Below are positions 51,781-60,050 of a stretch of DNA of 64,000 nt, one piece after another. Below the pieces are notes generated by a model. The model did not search any database. It saw nothing but the letters and a program-made list of their open reading frames with translations, and was not told where the DNA came from. This DNA is from JADLHS01 sp964561105. GTDB lineage: Bacteria > Verrucomicrobiota > Verrucomicrobiia > Limisphaerales > JADLHS01. The first letter of the stretch is position 1. Each line of letters opens with the position of its first letter. The stretch is from contig CAZLOH010000001.1 of the NCBI GenBank assembly GCA_964561105.1, forward strand, positions 62,001-126,000. Direction: 5' to 3'. Made by a program: the position numbers and the translations under genes.

Positions 51781-52005
51781 TCAACGGTTCTGGAGAAGTT
51801 CCTCGACGGTCAAGCCAACGTCGCGGGCAATCCGCCGCAACAGCGATGGTGCAATGTCGCGTCCTTTGTGCATGGGAACGGTCGTGCCGCGTCCGTCGGC
51901 GTGGCGATATTGGATGTGCGAACCGCGCTGGCGCACGTTGGCGAAACCGAGCCGCTCAAGCAACCGGCAGACTTCGGCGGGCTTGAGGACGGGCACAGAA
52001 CCCAT
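51781..52005 (-). CDS. hicA: HicA-family mRNA interferase toxin
   Basis: This 74-residue toxin has the HicA double-stranded-RNA-binding-like fold with the catalytic His in RQRGSHIQYRHADG (about 26-39) and the ending GLTVEELLQ. HicA degrades mRNA when free of HicB. The order hicB then hicA, two bases apart, on the strand opposite to mod and res, makes a toxin-antitoxin unit between the two restriction-modification genes. Confidence 0.9.
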   Translation of the reverse strand: MGSVPVLKPAEVCRLLERLGFANVRQRGSHIQYRHADGRGTTVPMHKGRDIAPSLLRRIARDVGLTVEELLQNR

Positions 52006-52007
52006 AC

Positions 52008-52217
52008 TCAGGCCACGGCGATGCTTTGCGTGCCGACGAATTCAGCTTCCAACTTCGGTTCGCCGTCTTCGAGCAGCATGGCAATCACCTCGCGGAGGTT
52101 GGCGTGAAGCTCATCGAGTGATTCCGCCTGTGAATGTGCGCCGGGAAAACCGGGCACGTAACCCACGAGCAGTCCGGTATCCGGGTCGCGTTCAACAACG
52201 GCGGTGTAACTTTTCAT
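52008..52217 (-). CDS. hicB: HicB-family antitoxin
   Basis: This 69-residue protein has the HicB partial RNase H-like fold: YTAVVERDPDTGLLVGYVPG, PGAHSQAESLDELHANLREV and a C-terminal EFVGTQSIAVA. It has no visible DNA-binding extension, so it may be a short HicB that only neutralises HicA. Its start is divergent to res, leaving a shared 49-bp promoter region. Confidence 0.9.
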   Translation of the reverse strand: MKSYTAVVERDPDTGLLVGYVPGFPGAHSQAESLDELHANLREVIAMLLEDGEPKLEAEFVGTQSIAVA

Positions 52218-52266
52218 GCCTCAATCATCGGATTTTTTCGCAAATTAGGCAAGCATCCTGAACCCC

Positions 52267-55200
52267 ATGCCTGAACCCGTCGTCAATCTTGCCGCTGTCG
52301 AACCGCTCTTTGCGCCGCACGAAGAGCCGAACCTGCATCGCGCCCGCGCGCAGGGCGGCCAACCGGCGCAGGTCAAGAACGGCCGTCGTCCCAGCAAGAT
52401 TGCCATCGCGCAATCGTTGCGCTCGTTCGTGAAGCAATGGCGCGAGACGGAATACGCGGGCGCATCGGACACGACACGGGAGTTGCTGCATCACTGGTTC
52501 GGGCGGGATCATTTGATTGAAGCCGGCGGCCAGCAGATTCCATTTCGCTATTACTTCTGCCAGCGCGAGGCGGTGGAAACGCTGATTTACCTCTACGAAG
52601 TGCGCGGCATCCGTTCGCTGACGCCGCTGATGGGCGAGTTCGCCGGGCCGGGCGCGGAAACGGCGGCGCTGGGCGTGAATCCCGACGATGACCGCTGGGC
52701 GAAGTATGCGTTCAAGCTGGCGACGGGCGCGGGCAAAACCAAGGTGATGAGCCTCGCCATCGTGTGGAGTTATTTCCACGCGCTGCGCGAGAGCGATTCG
52801 CCGATGGCGAAGCATTTCGTCGTCATCGCGCCGAATCTCACGGTGTTCGAGCGGTTGAAGACGGATTTCAAACCGGCGGAGGGCGGGCCGGATGTTTTCG
52901 ACAAAGACCCGCTGATCCCCGTCGCGTGGCGTGGTGATTGGAACCTGTCGGTGGTGCTGCAAGACGAGGCCAGCGGCGCGGCGACGGGCGGGACGCTTTA
53001 CCTGACGAACATCCACCGGCTCTACGACACCGAACGCCGGAAAAAGGAGGCGGAGACCTACGATTGGGTTGGCCCGGCGGTTTCAAAGGCCAAGGCGCTG
53101 GACACGGGCGCGGAGTTGCGGAAACGCATCACGAGCCACGCGCGCGTGATGGTGCTGAACGATGAGGCGCATCATTTGTGGGACGCGGACTCCGCGGCAA
53201 ATCAATCCATCGCGTTCCTGCATGAAACGATTGCCGCCAAGACCGGCAGCGGGCTGGTGGCGCAACTGGATTTCTCCGCCACGCCGAAAGACAACAAGGG
53301 ACAGATTTTCCAGCACGTCGTCTGCGACACGCCGCTCGGTGAAGCCGTGGACGGGGGCATTGTCAAAACGCCCATTATCGGGCGCGGCGGGAAGTGGACG
53401 GAACGCACCAGCACGGATGCCTCGGAGAAATTTGAAGAGCAACTGCGGGTTGGTTACGCGCGTTGGCTGAAGTCGAAGGAGGAATGGGAAAAGAGCGGCA
53501 AGAAGCCGTTGCTCTTCGTGATGACGGAAGACACGTCGGATGCGAATCAGATTGCGCACCGGTTGAACACTGACCCGGCGTTCCAGGAGTTGAACGGCCG
53601 GACGACCAATCTGCACACGAATCTCAAAGGGAAAATCAAATGGATCGGCGGCCGGAAGAATGGCTACCCCGTTTTCCAGGAGAGTGAGAAAGAAATCAGC
53701 GACGAGGATCTGAAGGCGTTGCGGGAGTTGTCGCGGCAGATTGATTCCGACCAGAACCCTTACGCCTGCATCGTGTCGGTGCTGATGCTGCGCGAAGGCT
53801 GGGACGTGCGGAACGTCACGACGATTGTTCCGCTGCGGCCTTACACGTCGAAGGCAAACATCCTGCCCGAACAAACGCTGGGCCGGGGTCTGCGCCGGAT
53901 GACGCCCCCGGGCGAGGCGGCGGAGTTGGTCACGGTGGTCGAGCATCCGGCATTCGTCAGTCTTTACGCGCAGGAACTCGAGCAGGAGGGCCTGTTCATC
54001 GAGACATTCGACGTTGAGAACGTCCCGAAGACCACCGTCACGATCTACCCCGACAAGGAGAAAAAGGATTTTGCGAAACTCGACATCGTGTTGCCGGAGG
54101 TGAGCGGCGGATTCAGCCGGACGGCCCGGCTGGAAGCGCTGACGAAGGACGACGTGCGCCAGCAGTTCGCGAAGTATCGTCCGCTGCCTGTTGGCGCGGT
54201 GCGCTCCGAAGAAATCAAATACGAAGGCCGGCATCTCATCACGGACGAACTCGTTGAGTCCATGAACCTCCGGCTGCCGCTGCTCGAGAACGGGGTGGGC
54301 GCGGTGTCGTTTTATCGTGAAGAACTGGAACGTATTTGCGGACTGCGCGGAACACATGCGGTGCTCGCGCCGCTGCTGGAAACGTTTCTCACCGAGATGT
54401 TGTTCGAGGAAAATCTGACGCTGTTCGACCCGCGCCTGTTGAGCCGGATCGGCGAAGCCGATGTCCGCGAGCATGTGCGGGCGACCTTCGTGCCGTTGAT
54501 TTTGCAGCGGACAACCATCAAGGAAGAACGGCGGGCGTCCAGCGCGGGCAGGTCCGTTTCCCTTTGGAAGCCGTTTCAAGTCACCCACTCGGCCCATCGC
54601 CCGTCCATTCCGGCGAAGCGCACCTTGTTCAACCTCGCGCCCTGCAATCGCGATTTGGAAGTGGCGATGTGCAAGTTTCTCGACCTGGCGCCGGACGTGG
54701 AGGCGTTTTGCAAGAACGCCGGGCCGCAATCGTTGCGTGTGGATTATTTGAGCGGCAACGGCCAGCTCGCCTTTTACACGCCGGATTTTCTGGCGCGCTT
54801 GAGCGGCGGCCATTACGCGCTCGTGGAAACCAAAGGCCGCGTGGACAAGGATGTGCCCGTGAAAGCCAGGGCCGCGGTGGCGTGGTGCCAGGCCGCCGCC
54901 AAAGGCAAAACCAAGTGGTCGTATCTCTACGTGCCGCAGCAGACTTTTGAAGCCTTCAGCGACAACCGGCTGGAGGTGCTGGCGCGGACCTGCGGGCCGG
55001 CGCTGCAAGACTTGATGGATGAGGCCGCCGAGCCGCAATTGACGCTGGCCTTCGGTGAAGTGCGCGCGGATGAAACCGAGGCGTTCATCAACCAGGCGGA
55101 CTTTGCAGCGTTGCCGCCCGCCCACCAGAAAATGGTGCAACAGGCCATCAGCTTGTTTCAATTCACGGAGAAAAAGAAGGGGCAATCCTTCGCTCCCGTG

Positions 55201-55659
55201 TTCACGCCGTTGCTTGGCCCGTTGGATGAAGCGTCGCGGGCGGTCATGCTGAAGTTCCTCGGCCCGGACATTCCCACCGCACTGCCGGCGCAACAAAAGT
55301 TTTTCGAGCCGGATGTGAGTCATCTACCGAAGCAGGAAGCCGAAATGTGCCGGCGGCGCGGGAAAGATTTACGACGAACGTTGGTGGATCACAACGGCAT
55401 GAGCCCCATCGGCCTTCTGCGCTGGTGTCTGGAATACGCGAGCGGATCAACCGGGCCAACGGATGCGATCTTCGGCCTCGTGAAGCAACGGTTCCGCAGC
55501 GTGCCTTCGGAAACCTACAAGCTGGTCAGCAACATCAATACTTTCCGCAACGATTACGTCGCGCATCAAAACAAGGAACTCACGGAGGCGGCGCTGGCGC
55601 GAGCAGCTCTTGCCGAATGGGCAAGCGGCCTCCGACAGATCTGGAAATTGCACGGGTAG
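52267..55659 (+). CDS. Type III-like restriction enzyme Res subunit (DEAD-box helicase-nuclease) with C-terminal HEPN-like tail
   Basis: This 1130-residue protein has a superfamily 2 helicase (Walker A LATGAGKTKVMSLA, about residue 155; DEAH-like VLNDEAHHLW, about 297; motif VI-like EQTLGRGLRRM), a long middle region, and a PD-(D/E)xK nuclease (DFLARLSGGHYALVETKGRV, about 840). The final part has RNDYVAH (about 1094-1100), which fits the HEPN R-x4-6-H motif. It cuts DNA using ATP when the Mod site is unmethylated; this is inferred from family. It forms the pair of mod despite the intervening hicBA. Confidence 0.88.
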   Translation: MPEPVVNLAAVEPLFAPHEEPNLHRARAQGGQPAQVKNGRRPSKIAIAQSLRSFVKQWRETEYAGASDTTRELLHHWFGRDHLIEAGGQQIPFRYYFCQREAVETLIYLYEVRGIRSLTPLMGEFAGPGAETAALGVNPDDDRWAKYAFKLATGAGKTKVMSLAIVWSYFHALRESDSPMAKHFVVIAPNLTVFERLKTDFKPAEGGPDVFDKDPLIPVAWRGDWNLSVVLQDEASGAATGGTLYLTNIHRLYDTERRKKEAETYDWVGPAVSKAKALDTGAELRKRITSHARVMVLNDEAHHLWDADSAANQSIAFLHETIAAKTGSGLVAQLDFSATPKDNKGQIFQHVVCDTPLGEAVDGGIVKTPIIGRGGKWTERTSTDASEKFEEQLRVGYARWLKSKEEWEKSGKKPLLFVMTEDTSDANQIAHRLNTDPAFQELNGRTTNLHTNLKGKIKWIGGRKNGYPVFQESEKEISDEDLKALRELSRQIDSDQNPYACIVSVLMLREGWDVRNVTTIVPLRPYTSKANILPEQTLGRGLRRMTPPGEAAELVTVVEHPAFVSLYAQELEQEGLFIETFDVENVPKTTVTIYPDKEKKDFAKLDIVLPEVSGGFSRTARLEALTKDDVRQQFAKYRPLPVGAVRSEEIKYEGRHLITDELVESMNLRLPLLENGVGAVSFYREELERICGLRGTHAVLAPLLETFLTEMLFEENLTLFDPRLLSRIGEADVREHVRATFVPLILQRTTIKEERRASSAGRSVSLWKPFQVTHSAHRPSIPAKRTLFNLAPCNRDLEVAMCKFLDLAPDVEAFCKNAGPQSLRVDYLSGNGQLAFYTPDFLARLSGGHYALVETKGRVDKDVPVKARAAVAWCQAAAKGKTKWSYLYVPQQTFEAFSDNRLEVLARTCGPALQDLMDEAAEPQLTLAFGEVRADETEAFINQADFAALPPAHQKMVQQAISLFQFTEKKKGQSFAPVFTPLLGPLDEASRAVMLKFLGPDIPTALPAQQKFFEPDVSHLPKQEAEMCRRRGKDLRRTLVDHNGMSPIGLLRWCLEYASGSTGPTDAIFGLVKQRFRSVPSETYKLVSNINTFRNDYVAHQNKELTEAALARAALAEWASGLRQIWKLHG

Positions 55660-55835
55660 CAGCCGCGGAACGGCCGTGCTTGTCGCGGGGTGGTAGTCGT
55701 ACTCGCGCTGCGAGCACGCCGCCCGCGTCCAGCGGGCGGTCCGCATTCCCCGAGGCGTACTGCTTTACCCAGCCCGTTGCGCGTCGCTCGGCGCGGCGCT
55801 GGTTTTCGCAGCGCGAAAACCGCCACCATCGGAGT
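55660..55835. repeat. Inverted and direct copies of the family E hairpin element downstream of res
   Basis: CTCGC-GCT-GCGAG (55702-55714) and CCGCCCGC-GTCCA-GCGGGCGG (55719-55739) form an inverted-orientation relative. GCGTCGC-TCGGC-GCGGCGC (55781-55799) with GGTTTTCGC-AGC-GCGAAAACC (55801-55821) is the direct copy E2 that matches 49151-49192. The convergent genes on both sides might share it as terminator. Confidence 0.75.
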
Positions 55836-57512
55836 TCAGATGTTGGGCAGCAGATCGAAATACTCGTCGTCCTCGTTCTTGCCGCCCTCGCCCGCGCCGA
55901 CGCTTTTTTCCGAGACGACGAACTCGATCCGGTCAATCCATTTGACCATTTTGTAGCCCAGTTGATTCTCCACCCGCAACCGCACCGGCGCGCCATACAC
56001 CTCCGAAAGTGGTTGCCCGTTCATGTGGGTGGCCAGCAGGCATTGCGGCTTGAGCACGTTCTCCATGGATTGCGTGTCGTAATACGCGCCGCCGTAAAGG
56101 GCTTCACCGAAGGAATGGAACACCACCGTGCGCGCCTCCGGTTTCGGGCGCACCAGGTCGAGGATCGCTTTCATGCGCACGCCGCGCCATTGCGCGATGC
56201 CGCTCCAGCCCTGGATGCAGTGGTGCATGGTGATCTGTTCCGATTCCCCAAGTCTGGCCAGGTCCGCCAGCGAGAGTTCGACCGGTCTTTCGACCAACCC
56301 GCCAATCCTCAATCGGTAATCCCGGAAGCCGTCCGCCGCCAATTGTTTCCATTGCCGGCTGACGGGCAGTTTTCCATTGGGCCAGAAGTGGGGCGAAAGG
56401 TCGTCCGTCGTGTAATGGGGTTGCGGCAGCAGCCGGTTCAGCGTGAGCAATTGCATCGGATAGGTGACCAGTTTCAACGCGTGTTGCAGCCGGCGCGGCA
56501 TGAACCAGGACAGGTAATGCGCCGCCACCCAGGAGAGCATCACCACCCCGATGGCCACCAAGCCGATCATCATTCCGTGCGGGCGCAGGTCGTCCGTGCC
56601 CAGCACGATGTGATTCATGTTGCGCGCGAATCCCGTGAGCACCACTAGCGCCACATGCACGGCAATGAAACCGACAAAACTCACCATGGTCAGGAAGTGG
56701 ATCGAACGCGCGAATTGCCGGCCGCCAAACAGGCGCGGATACCTCGGAAAACGATTCACCACCGCCGGTGACATGGCGATGCCCGTGAGGATGGCGAGCG
56801 GGCCGAAAACAAATATCACGGTGAAATAGGCGACCTGTTGCAGCGCATTGTAGGCATAGAATCCATTCGGCTCGGGCGGCAGATGGAACGTGGCGTAATG
56901 CACCCACGTCTGCCAGGCCTGCGGGAGCACGTGCATGGAAGCGGGAACCAACCGCCGCCATTGTTCCGTGACGAACAGCAGGATGAAAAAACAAACTCCC
57001 GTCAGGATGAATCCGTGGACATTGATAAAGTGCCAGACGCGCGCGATGCCAATCGTGTGACGGTACCCCGGCGTGGAGATCAGCGGCGAGAGATAGCGGG
57101 CGTCGTCCTTGGCCGTCCACAGCCGGTCGCGGGGAACTGTAAGCGGGGTAAAGCGAATCCATTCACTGCCCGGCGTGCAGTGGTCGTTGAAATAAAGCCG
57201 CGGATGATCCATCAGGATGGACAGCCCGCTGCGGATCAACAGCATCGTGAAAAAGAAATTCAAAAAATGGCTCAGCCGCAACCAGAGCGGAAAGCCATGC
57301 GGCTGCGTCAGGTAGTTGGGGTAGCCTTGAGGTGTTGGCGGCACCGGTGGCAAGGGAGGCAGGCCGGCCATCATGAACTGGATCCAGGCTGCCGCAATCA
57401 GCGCCAGCATCAGTCCACCGACCACCACCAGAATGTCTGGCCGCACCCAGACGCGAAAGCGACGATCAGCGGGATAGTGAACTGCCCGGTGCGCGTCATC
57501 GAAAGCAATCAT
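55836..57512 (-). CDS. Cytochrome b-type membrane domain fused to molybdopterin-dependent oxidoreductase
   Basis: This 558-residue protein has five or so N-terminal transmembrane helices carrying possible haem-ligand histidines (LRLSHFLNFFF, WHFINVHGFILTG, SIHFLTMVSFVGFIAVH) and a C-terminal sulfite-oxidase-like molybdopterin domain (about 370-540). The molybdenum-ligand Cys is in MHHCIQGWSGIAQW (about 440) and VYGAPVRLRVENQLGYKMVK follows. This joins the catalytic and membrane electron-transfer parts of YedYZ/MsrPQ-like systems in one chain. The active domain carries no Tat signal of its own; the substrate is unknown. Confidence 0.85.
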   Translation of the reverse strand: MIAFDDAHRAVHYPADRRFRVWVRPDILVVVGGLMLALIAAAWIQFMMAGLPPLPPVPPTPQGYPNYLTQPHGFPLWLRLSHFLNFFFTMLLIRSGLSILMDHPRLYFNDHCTPGSEWIRFTPLTVPRDRLWTAKDDARYLSPLISTPGYRHTIGIARVWHFINVHGFILTGVCFFILLFVTEQWRRLVPASMHVLPQAWQTWVHYATFHLPPEPNGFYAYNALQQVAYFTVIFVFGPLAILTGIAMSPAVVNRFPRYPRLFGGRQFARSIHFLTMVSFVGFIAVHVALVVLTGFARNMNHIVLGTDDLRPHGMMIGLVAIGVVMLSWVAAHYLSWFMPRRLQHALKLVTYPMQLLTLNRLLPQPHYTTDDLSPHFWPNGKLPVSRQWKQLAADGFRDYRLRIGGLVERPVELSLADLARLGESEQITMHHCIQGWSGIAQWRGVRMKAILDLVRPKPEARTVVFHSFGEALYGGAYYDTQSMENVLKPQCLLATHMNGQPLSEVYGAPVRLRVENQLGYKMVKWIDRIEFVVSEKSVGAGEGGKNEDDEYFDLLPNI

Positions 57513-57638
57513 GGACCAAGGTTATCCCCATCGAACAGATCGGCCAATGCGAAATCAGGCGCGCTCGCGCGGCGGGGATTGTTCAGCCGCTTCCTGGCTC
57601 GGACGAATGTGCCGACGGTTGAAGCAATCGAATGCCGC

Positions 57639-58820
57639 TCACGGTTCTGCCAAACGGAAAAAGGCGGCGCCGGGGCCGGCCGGCAAGGTCAGTTGATTCG
57701 TGGTGTCGGAGCCGGGCACAAATTGCCAGTCTGGATTGGTCAGGCTGGTGCTTCGGAAAAGTTTCAGGCCGGTGGCCTCGCTGAGCCACGACAAGACCAC
57801 GCGGTCGTTCTGCGCCGACCGCGCAATCGCGAGTTGAGGCGGCGGAAATCCCAGATAGTAATTCTCAATCGGTTCCGCCGTGTTGGAAGCCCACTCGCCG
57901 TCCGGAGCCAGTTCGCCGCTCGCTTCGAGGGACATCGAGATTTTCATGGTCTTACCCAAGGCGACGATCGGCTTGGCCGAGGTGTGGGGCTGGGTGGCAT
58001 CCCGCATGAAGCCCCGGAACGGCGCCACCATCTCCGCCTCGTGGCCATCCGCCGAGAGCGCCAGGCGAATGATCCCTTGATAGCTTGGTCCTTTGTCCGT
58101 GACAAAGGTGATGCTGGCCGCATCGTCCGGCGCCGGGAGGCGATACGTGCCGTTCGTAGGGTTGTCAAACCAGACCCACTCCGGATAATACGCGTACGAG
58201 CCCGGCAGCACCCGCACAATGCCATTCGTCTGGTCGCGGAAGGCCGCATCCTTTTGTACCTGGTTCGTGGCGCCGTGGTTCAGGTAATTCCCTTTGTTGG
58301 GATGACCGTTGTAAAATTCAAACTCCATGTTCATGTCGTAGCCGTCGCTGGTCGGGAAATAGCCGCCGTCATGCAGGCCGTAACCGGTGTTGGTATTGTT
58401 GTCCACGTCAATGGTGACGATGACGTAGTAACGACCGTGCTGCGTCGCGTTGCCGATCGTATTCCCAATCAACCCCGCGGAGCGGAAGTAGGCGTAAAAA
58501 TTCGACGCATCGTGCGTGAACTTATACTCGAGCAAATCCACATCGGGATGATTCACATAGGTTGGGATGTGGTCGGCCGGGCCATCATCAGTGTCGTGGG
58601 TGTTCGGAATGCCGTTATGGATATTGGTCCCCACCGGATCATAATGCGCCGGCACCGCGGCCCAGTCGGCAAAGTTGCCATCAATGACGATGCTATGAGG
58701 CGGCTCGGCTCGAACGATCGTCGCGTTCGTCGCGACGACGGCCACCAGCAGGCACGAGGCAGCAAACCTGCGGAACCATTTGCTGAAGGGACCCAGCCAT
58801 GCTAGTGATTGGTCACTCAT
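57639..58820 (-). CDS. Secreted protein with CBM9/DOMON-like beta-sandwich and verrucomicrobial C-terminal module
   Basis: This 393-residue secreted protein has a signal peptide (RRFAASCLLVAVVATNATIV, cleavage after VRA), an IDGNFADW start typical of CBM9/DOMON-like sugar or haem-binding folds, and many Asn/Asp/Gly loops (IDVDNNTNTGYGL) that suggest calcium binding. It ends in the LSWLSEATGLKLFRSTSLTN to FFRL module common on exported Verrucomicrobiota proteins. The start is uncertain: ATG 58820 follows GAGGA; ATG 58847 is also possible. The function is unknown; it lies between a Mo-oxidoreductase and a P450. Confidence 0.7.
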   Translation of the reverse strand: MSDQSLAWLGPFSKWFRRFAASCLLVAVVATNATIVRAEPPHSIVIDGNFADWAAVPAHYDPVGTNIHNGIPNTHDTDDGPADHIPTYVNHPDVDLLEYKFTHDASNFYAYFRSAGLIGNTIGNATQHGRYYVIVTIDVDNNTNTGYGLHDGGYFPTSDGYDMNMEFEFYNGHPNKGNYLNHGATNQVQKDAAFRDQTNGIVRVLPGSYAYYPEWVWFDNPTNGTYRLPAPDDAASITFVTDKGPSYQGIIRLALSADGHEAEMVAPFRGFMRDATQPHTSAKPIVALGKTMKISMSLEASGELAPDGEWASNTAEPIENYYLGFPPPQLAIARSAQNDRVVLSWLSEATGLKLFRSTSLTNPDWQFVPGSDTTNQLTLPAGPGAAFFRLAEP

Positions 58821-58854
58821 ATTCCTCAAGTCATGACTCGCACGCATCGCCTCG

Positions 58855-60009
58855 TCACCGGACGTGGAGTGGCAAGGTGGCAAAGCCACTGGCCGGGTAG
58901 CTCGCGAGTTGGGCGGGTTGCTCCGGCACAAGCGCCAGCGACTGCGTGCGGGCCAGCAGTTCTTCCAGAAACACCCGCAACTCCAGCCGCGCCAACGGCG
59001 CGCCCGGACAGTAGTGGATCCCGGCGCCGTACAGCAGATTCTGGCTCTGATCGCGCTCGAGCCGGAAGGTGTGCGCGTCTTCAAACACCGCTTCGTCGCG
59101 ATTCGCGGAAATCCAGATCACCGAGATGCGTTCACCCGCGCCAATTTTTCGACCGCCAATTTCAACCGGCCGGGTGGTGACGCGCCGGTTCAAGACCAGC
59201 GGACCGTGGAGGCGCAGGATTTCCTCGATGGCCGCCGGGAGCAGCTCCGGTTGGGCACGCAGCCGGGTCTGCAGTTCGGCGTGGTCGGCCAGATATTGAA
59301 CCAGGATGCCCACGGACGCGGAGATGGTGCCGATTTCGCCCACGGTCCAGTTGCGCAGGATGCTGGCCACTTCCTCGTTGCTCAACGGCCGCCCCCAGAC
59401 CTTTTCTTTCATTAACGCGGCCGTCAGGTCCGTTACCGCGTTGGTGCCACGCTGCAAACGGGTTTCCAGCAGATGATCAATGAGGCCCTCGAATTCCAGC
59501 GCGATTTCCGAGAGCGCCTGGCGATCTTGCGCGCGGGTGGCGGCGTGGTTTTTGCGCGTCCAACTGGCCAGCCGCCCGTGCAACTCGGCGGGCCAGCCAA
59601 GGAAGGCGCATTGCACCTGCTCCGCGAACGGGAACGCCGTGCCGGCGACGAATTCGGCTTCGCCGCGCGCGATCAAATCCCGCACCAGTCTCACCACGAT
59701 CTCATGACAAACCGGCGCAAACGCCGTCATGCGTTCCGCCGAAAAGTAGGATTCGATGATGCGGCGGTAGGCCGTGTGTTCCGGCGGATTCATGCCGTTG
59801 GGCACGGAGAGGTGCTGCGAAACGGCATTGCTGAAAGTCTTGTGATCGAGCAGCACGCGCATCACATCTGCGTGGCGAAACAATGACCAGCCCAAAAACT
59901 CGCTGTAAGCCACGGGACAGCGACGACGCAGGTCATCGTAGGCGGCCCGCTGGTCCCGCAGGACTTCCGGGGATTTGGGATCCCAGTCCGGTGCGGGTTT
60001 ATCATTCAC
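58855..60009 (-). CDS. Cytochrome P450
   Basis: This 384-residue soluble P450 shows the haem-binding loop LLYGAGIHYCPGAPLARLEL (about residues 328-347, proximal Cys), the ExxR motif in AAIEEILRLHGPL (about 258) and an I-helix GEIGTISASVGI in which the usual acid-Thr pair is replaced by a GT/S arrangement. It hydroxylates or oxidises an unknown small molecule and needs separate electron donors; no ferredoxin or reductase is adjacent. The start is GTG at 60009. Confidence 0.92.
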   Translation of the reverse strand: MNDKPAPDWDPKSPEVLRDQRAAYDDLRRRCPVAYSEFLGWSLFRHADVMRVLLDHKTFSNAVSQHLSVPNGMNPPEHTAYRRIIESYFSAERMTAFAPVCHEIVVRLVRDLIARGEAEFVAGTAFPFAEQVQCAFLGWPAELHGRLASWTRKNHAATRAQDRQALSEIALEFEGLIDHLLETRLQRGTNAVTDLTAALMKEKVWGRPLSNEEVASILRNWTVGEIGTISASVGILVQYLADHAELQTRLRAQPELLPAAIEEILRLHGPLVLNRRVTTRPVEIGGRKIGAGERISVIWISANRDEAVFEDAHTFRLERDQSQNLLYGAGIHYCPGAPLARLELRVFLEELLARTQSLALVPEQPAQLASYPASGFATLPLHVR

Positions 60010-60050
60010 GTTGTCGCCTCAAATTCCATGGCTTGAGATGGGAAAAACCT

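Noticed and set aside
51524..52261. 245-codon plus-strand frame after mod
   Set aside because: It translates the hairpin array and the antisense of hicA and hicB; the peptide is repeat-derived.
53083..55323. 746-codon minus-strand frame opposite res
   Set aside because: Shadow frame rich in Arg, His and Gln; res has helicase and nuclease motifs.
56838..58805. 655-codon plus-strand frame over the Mo-oxidoreductase and secreted-protein genes
   Set aside because: It crosses two clear minus-strand genes and has no domain features.
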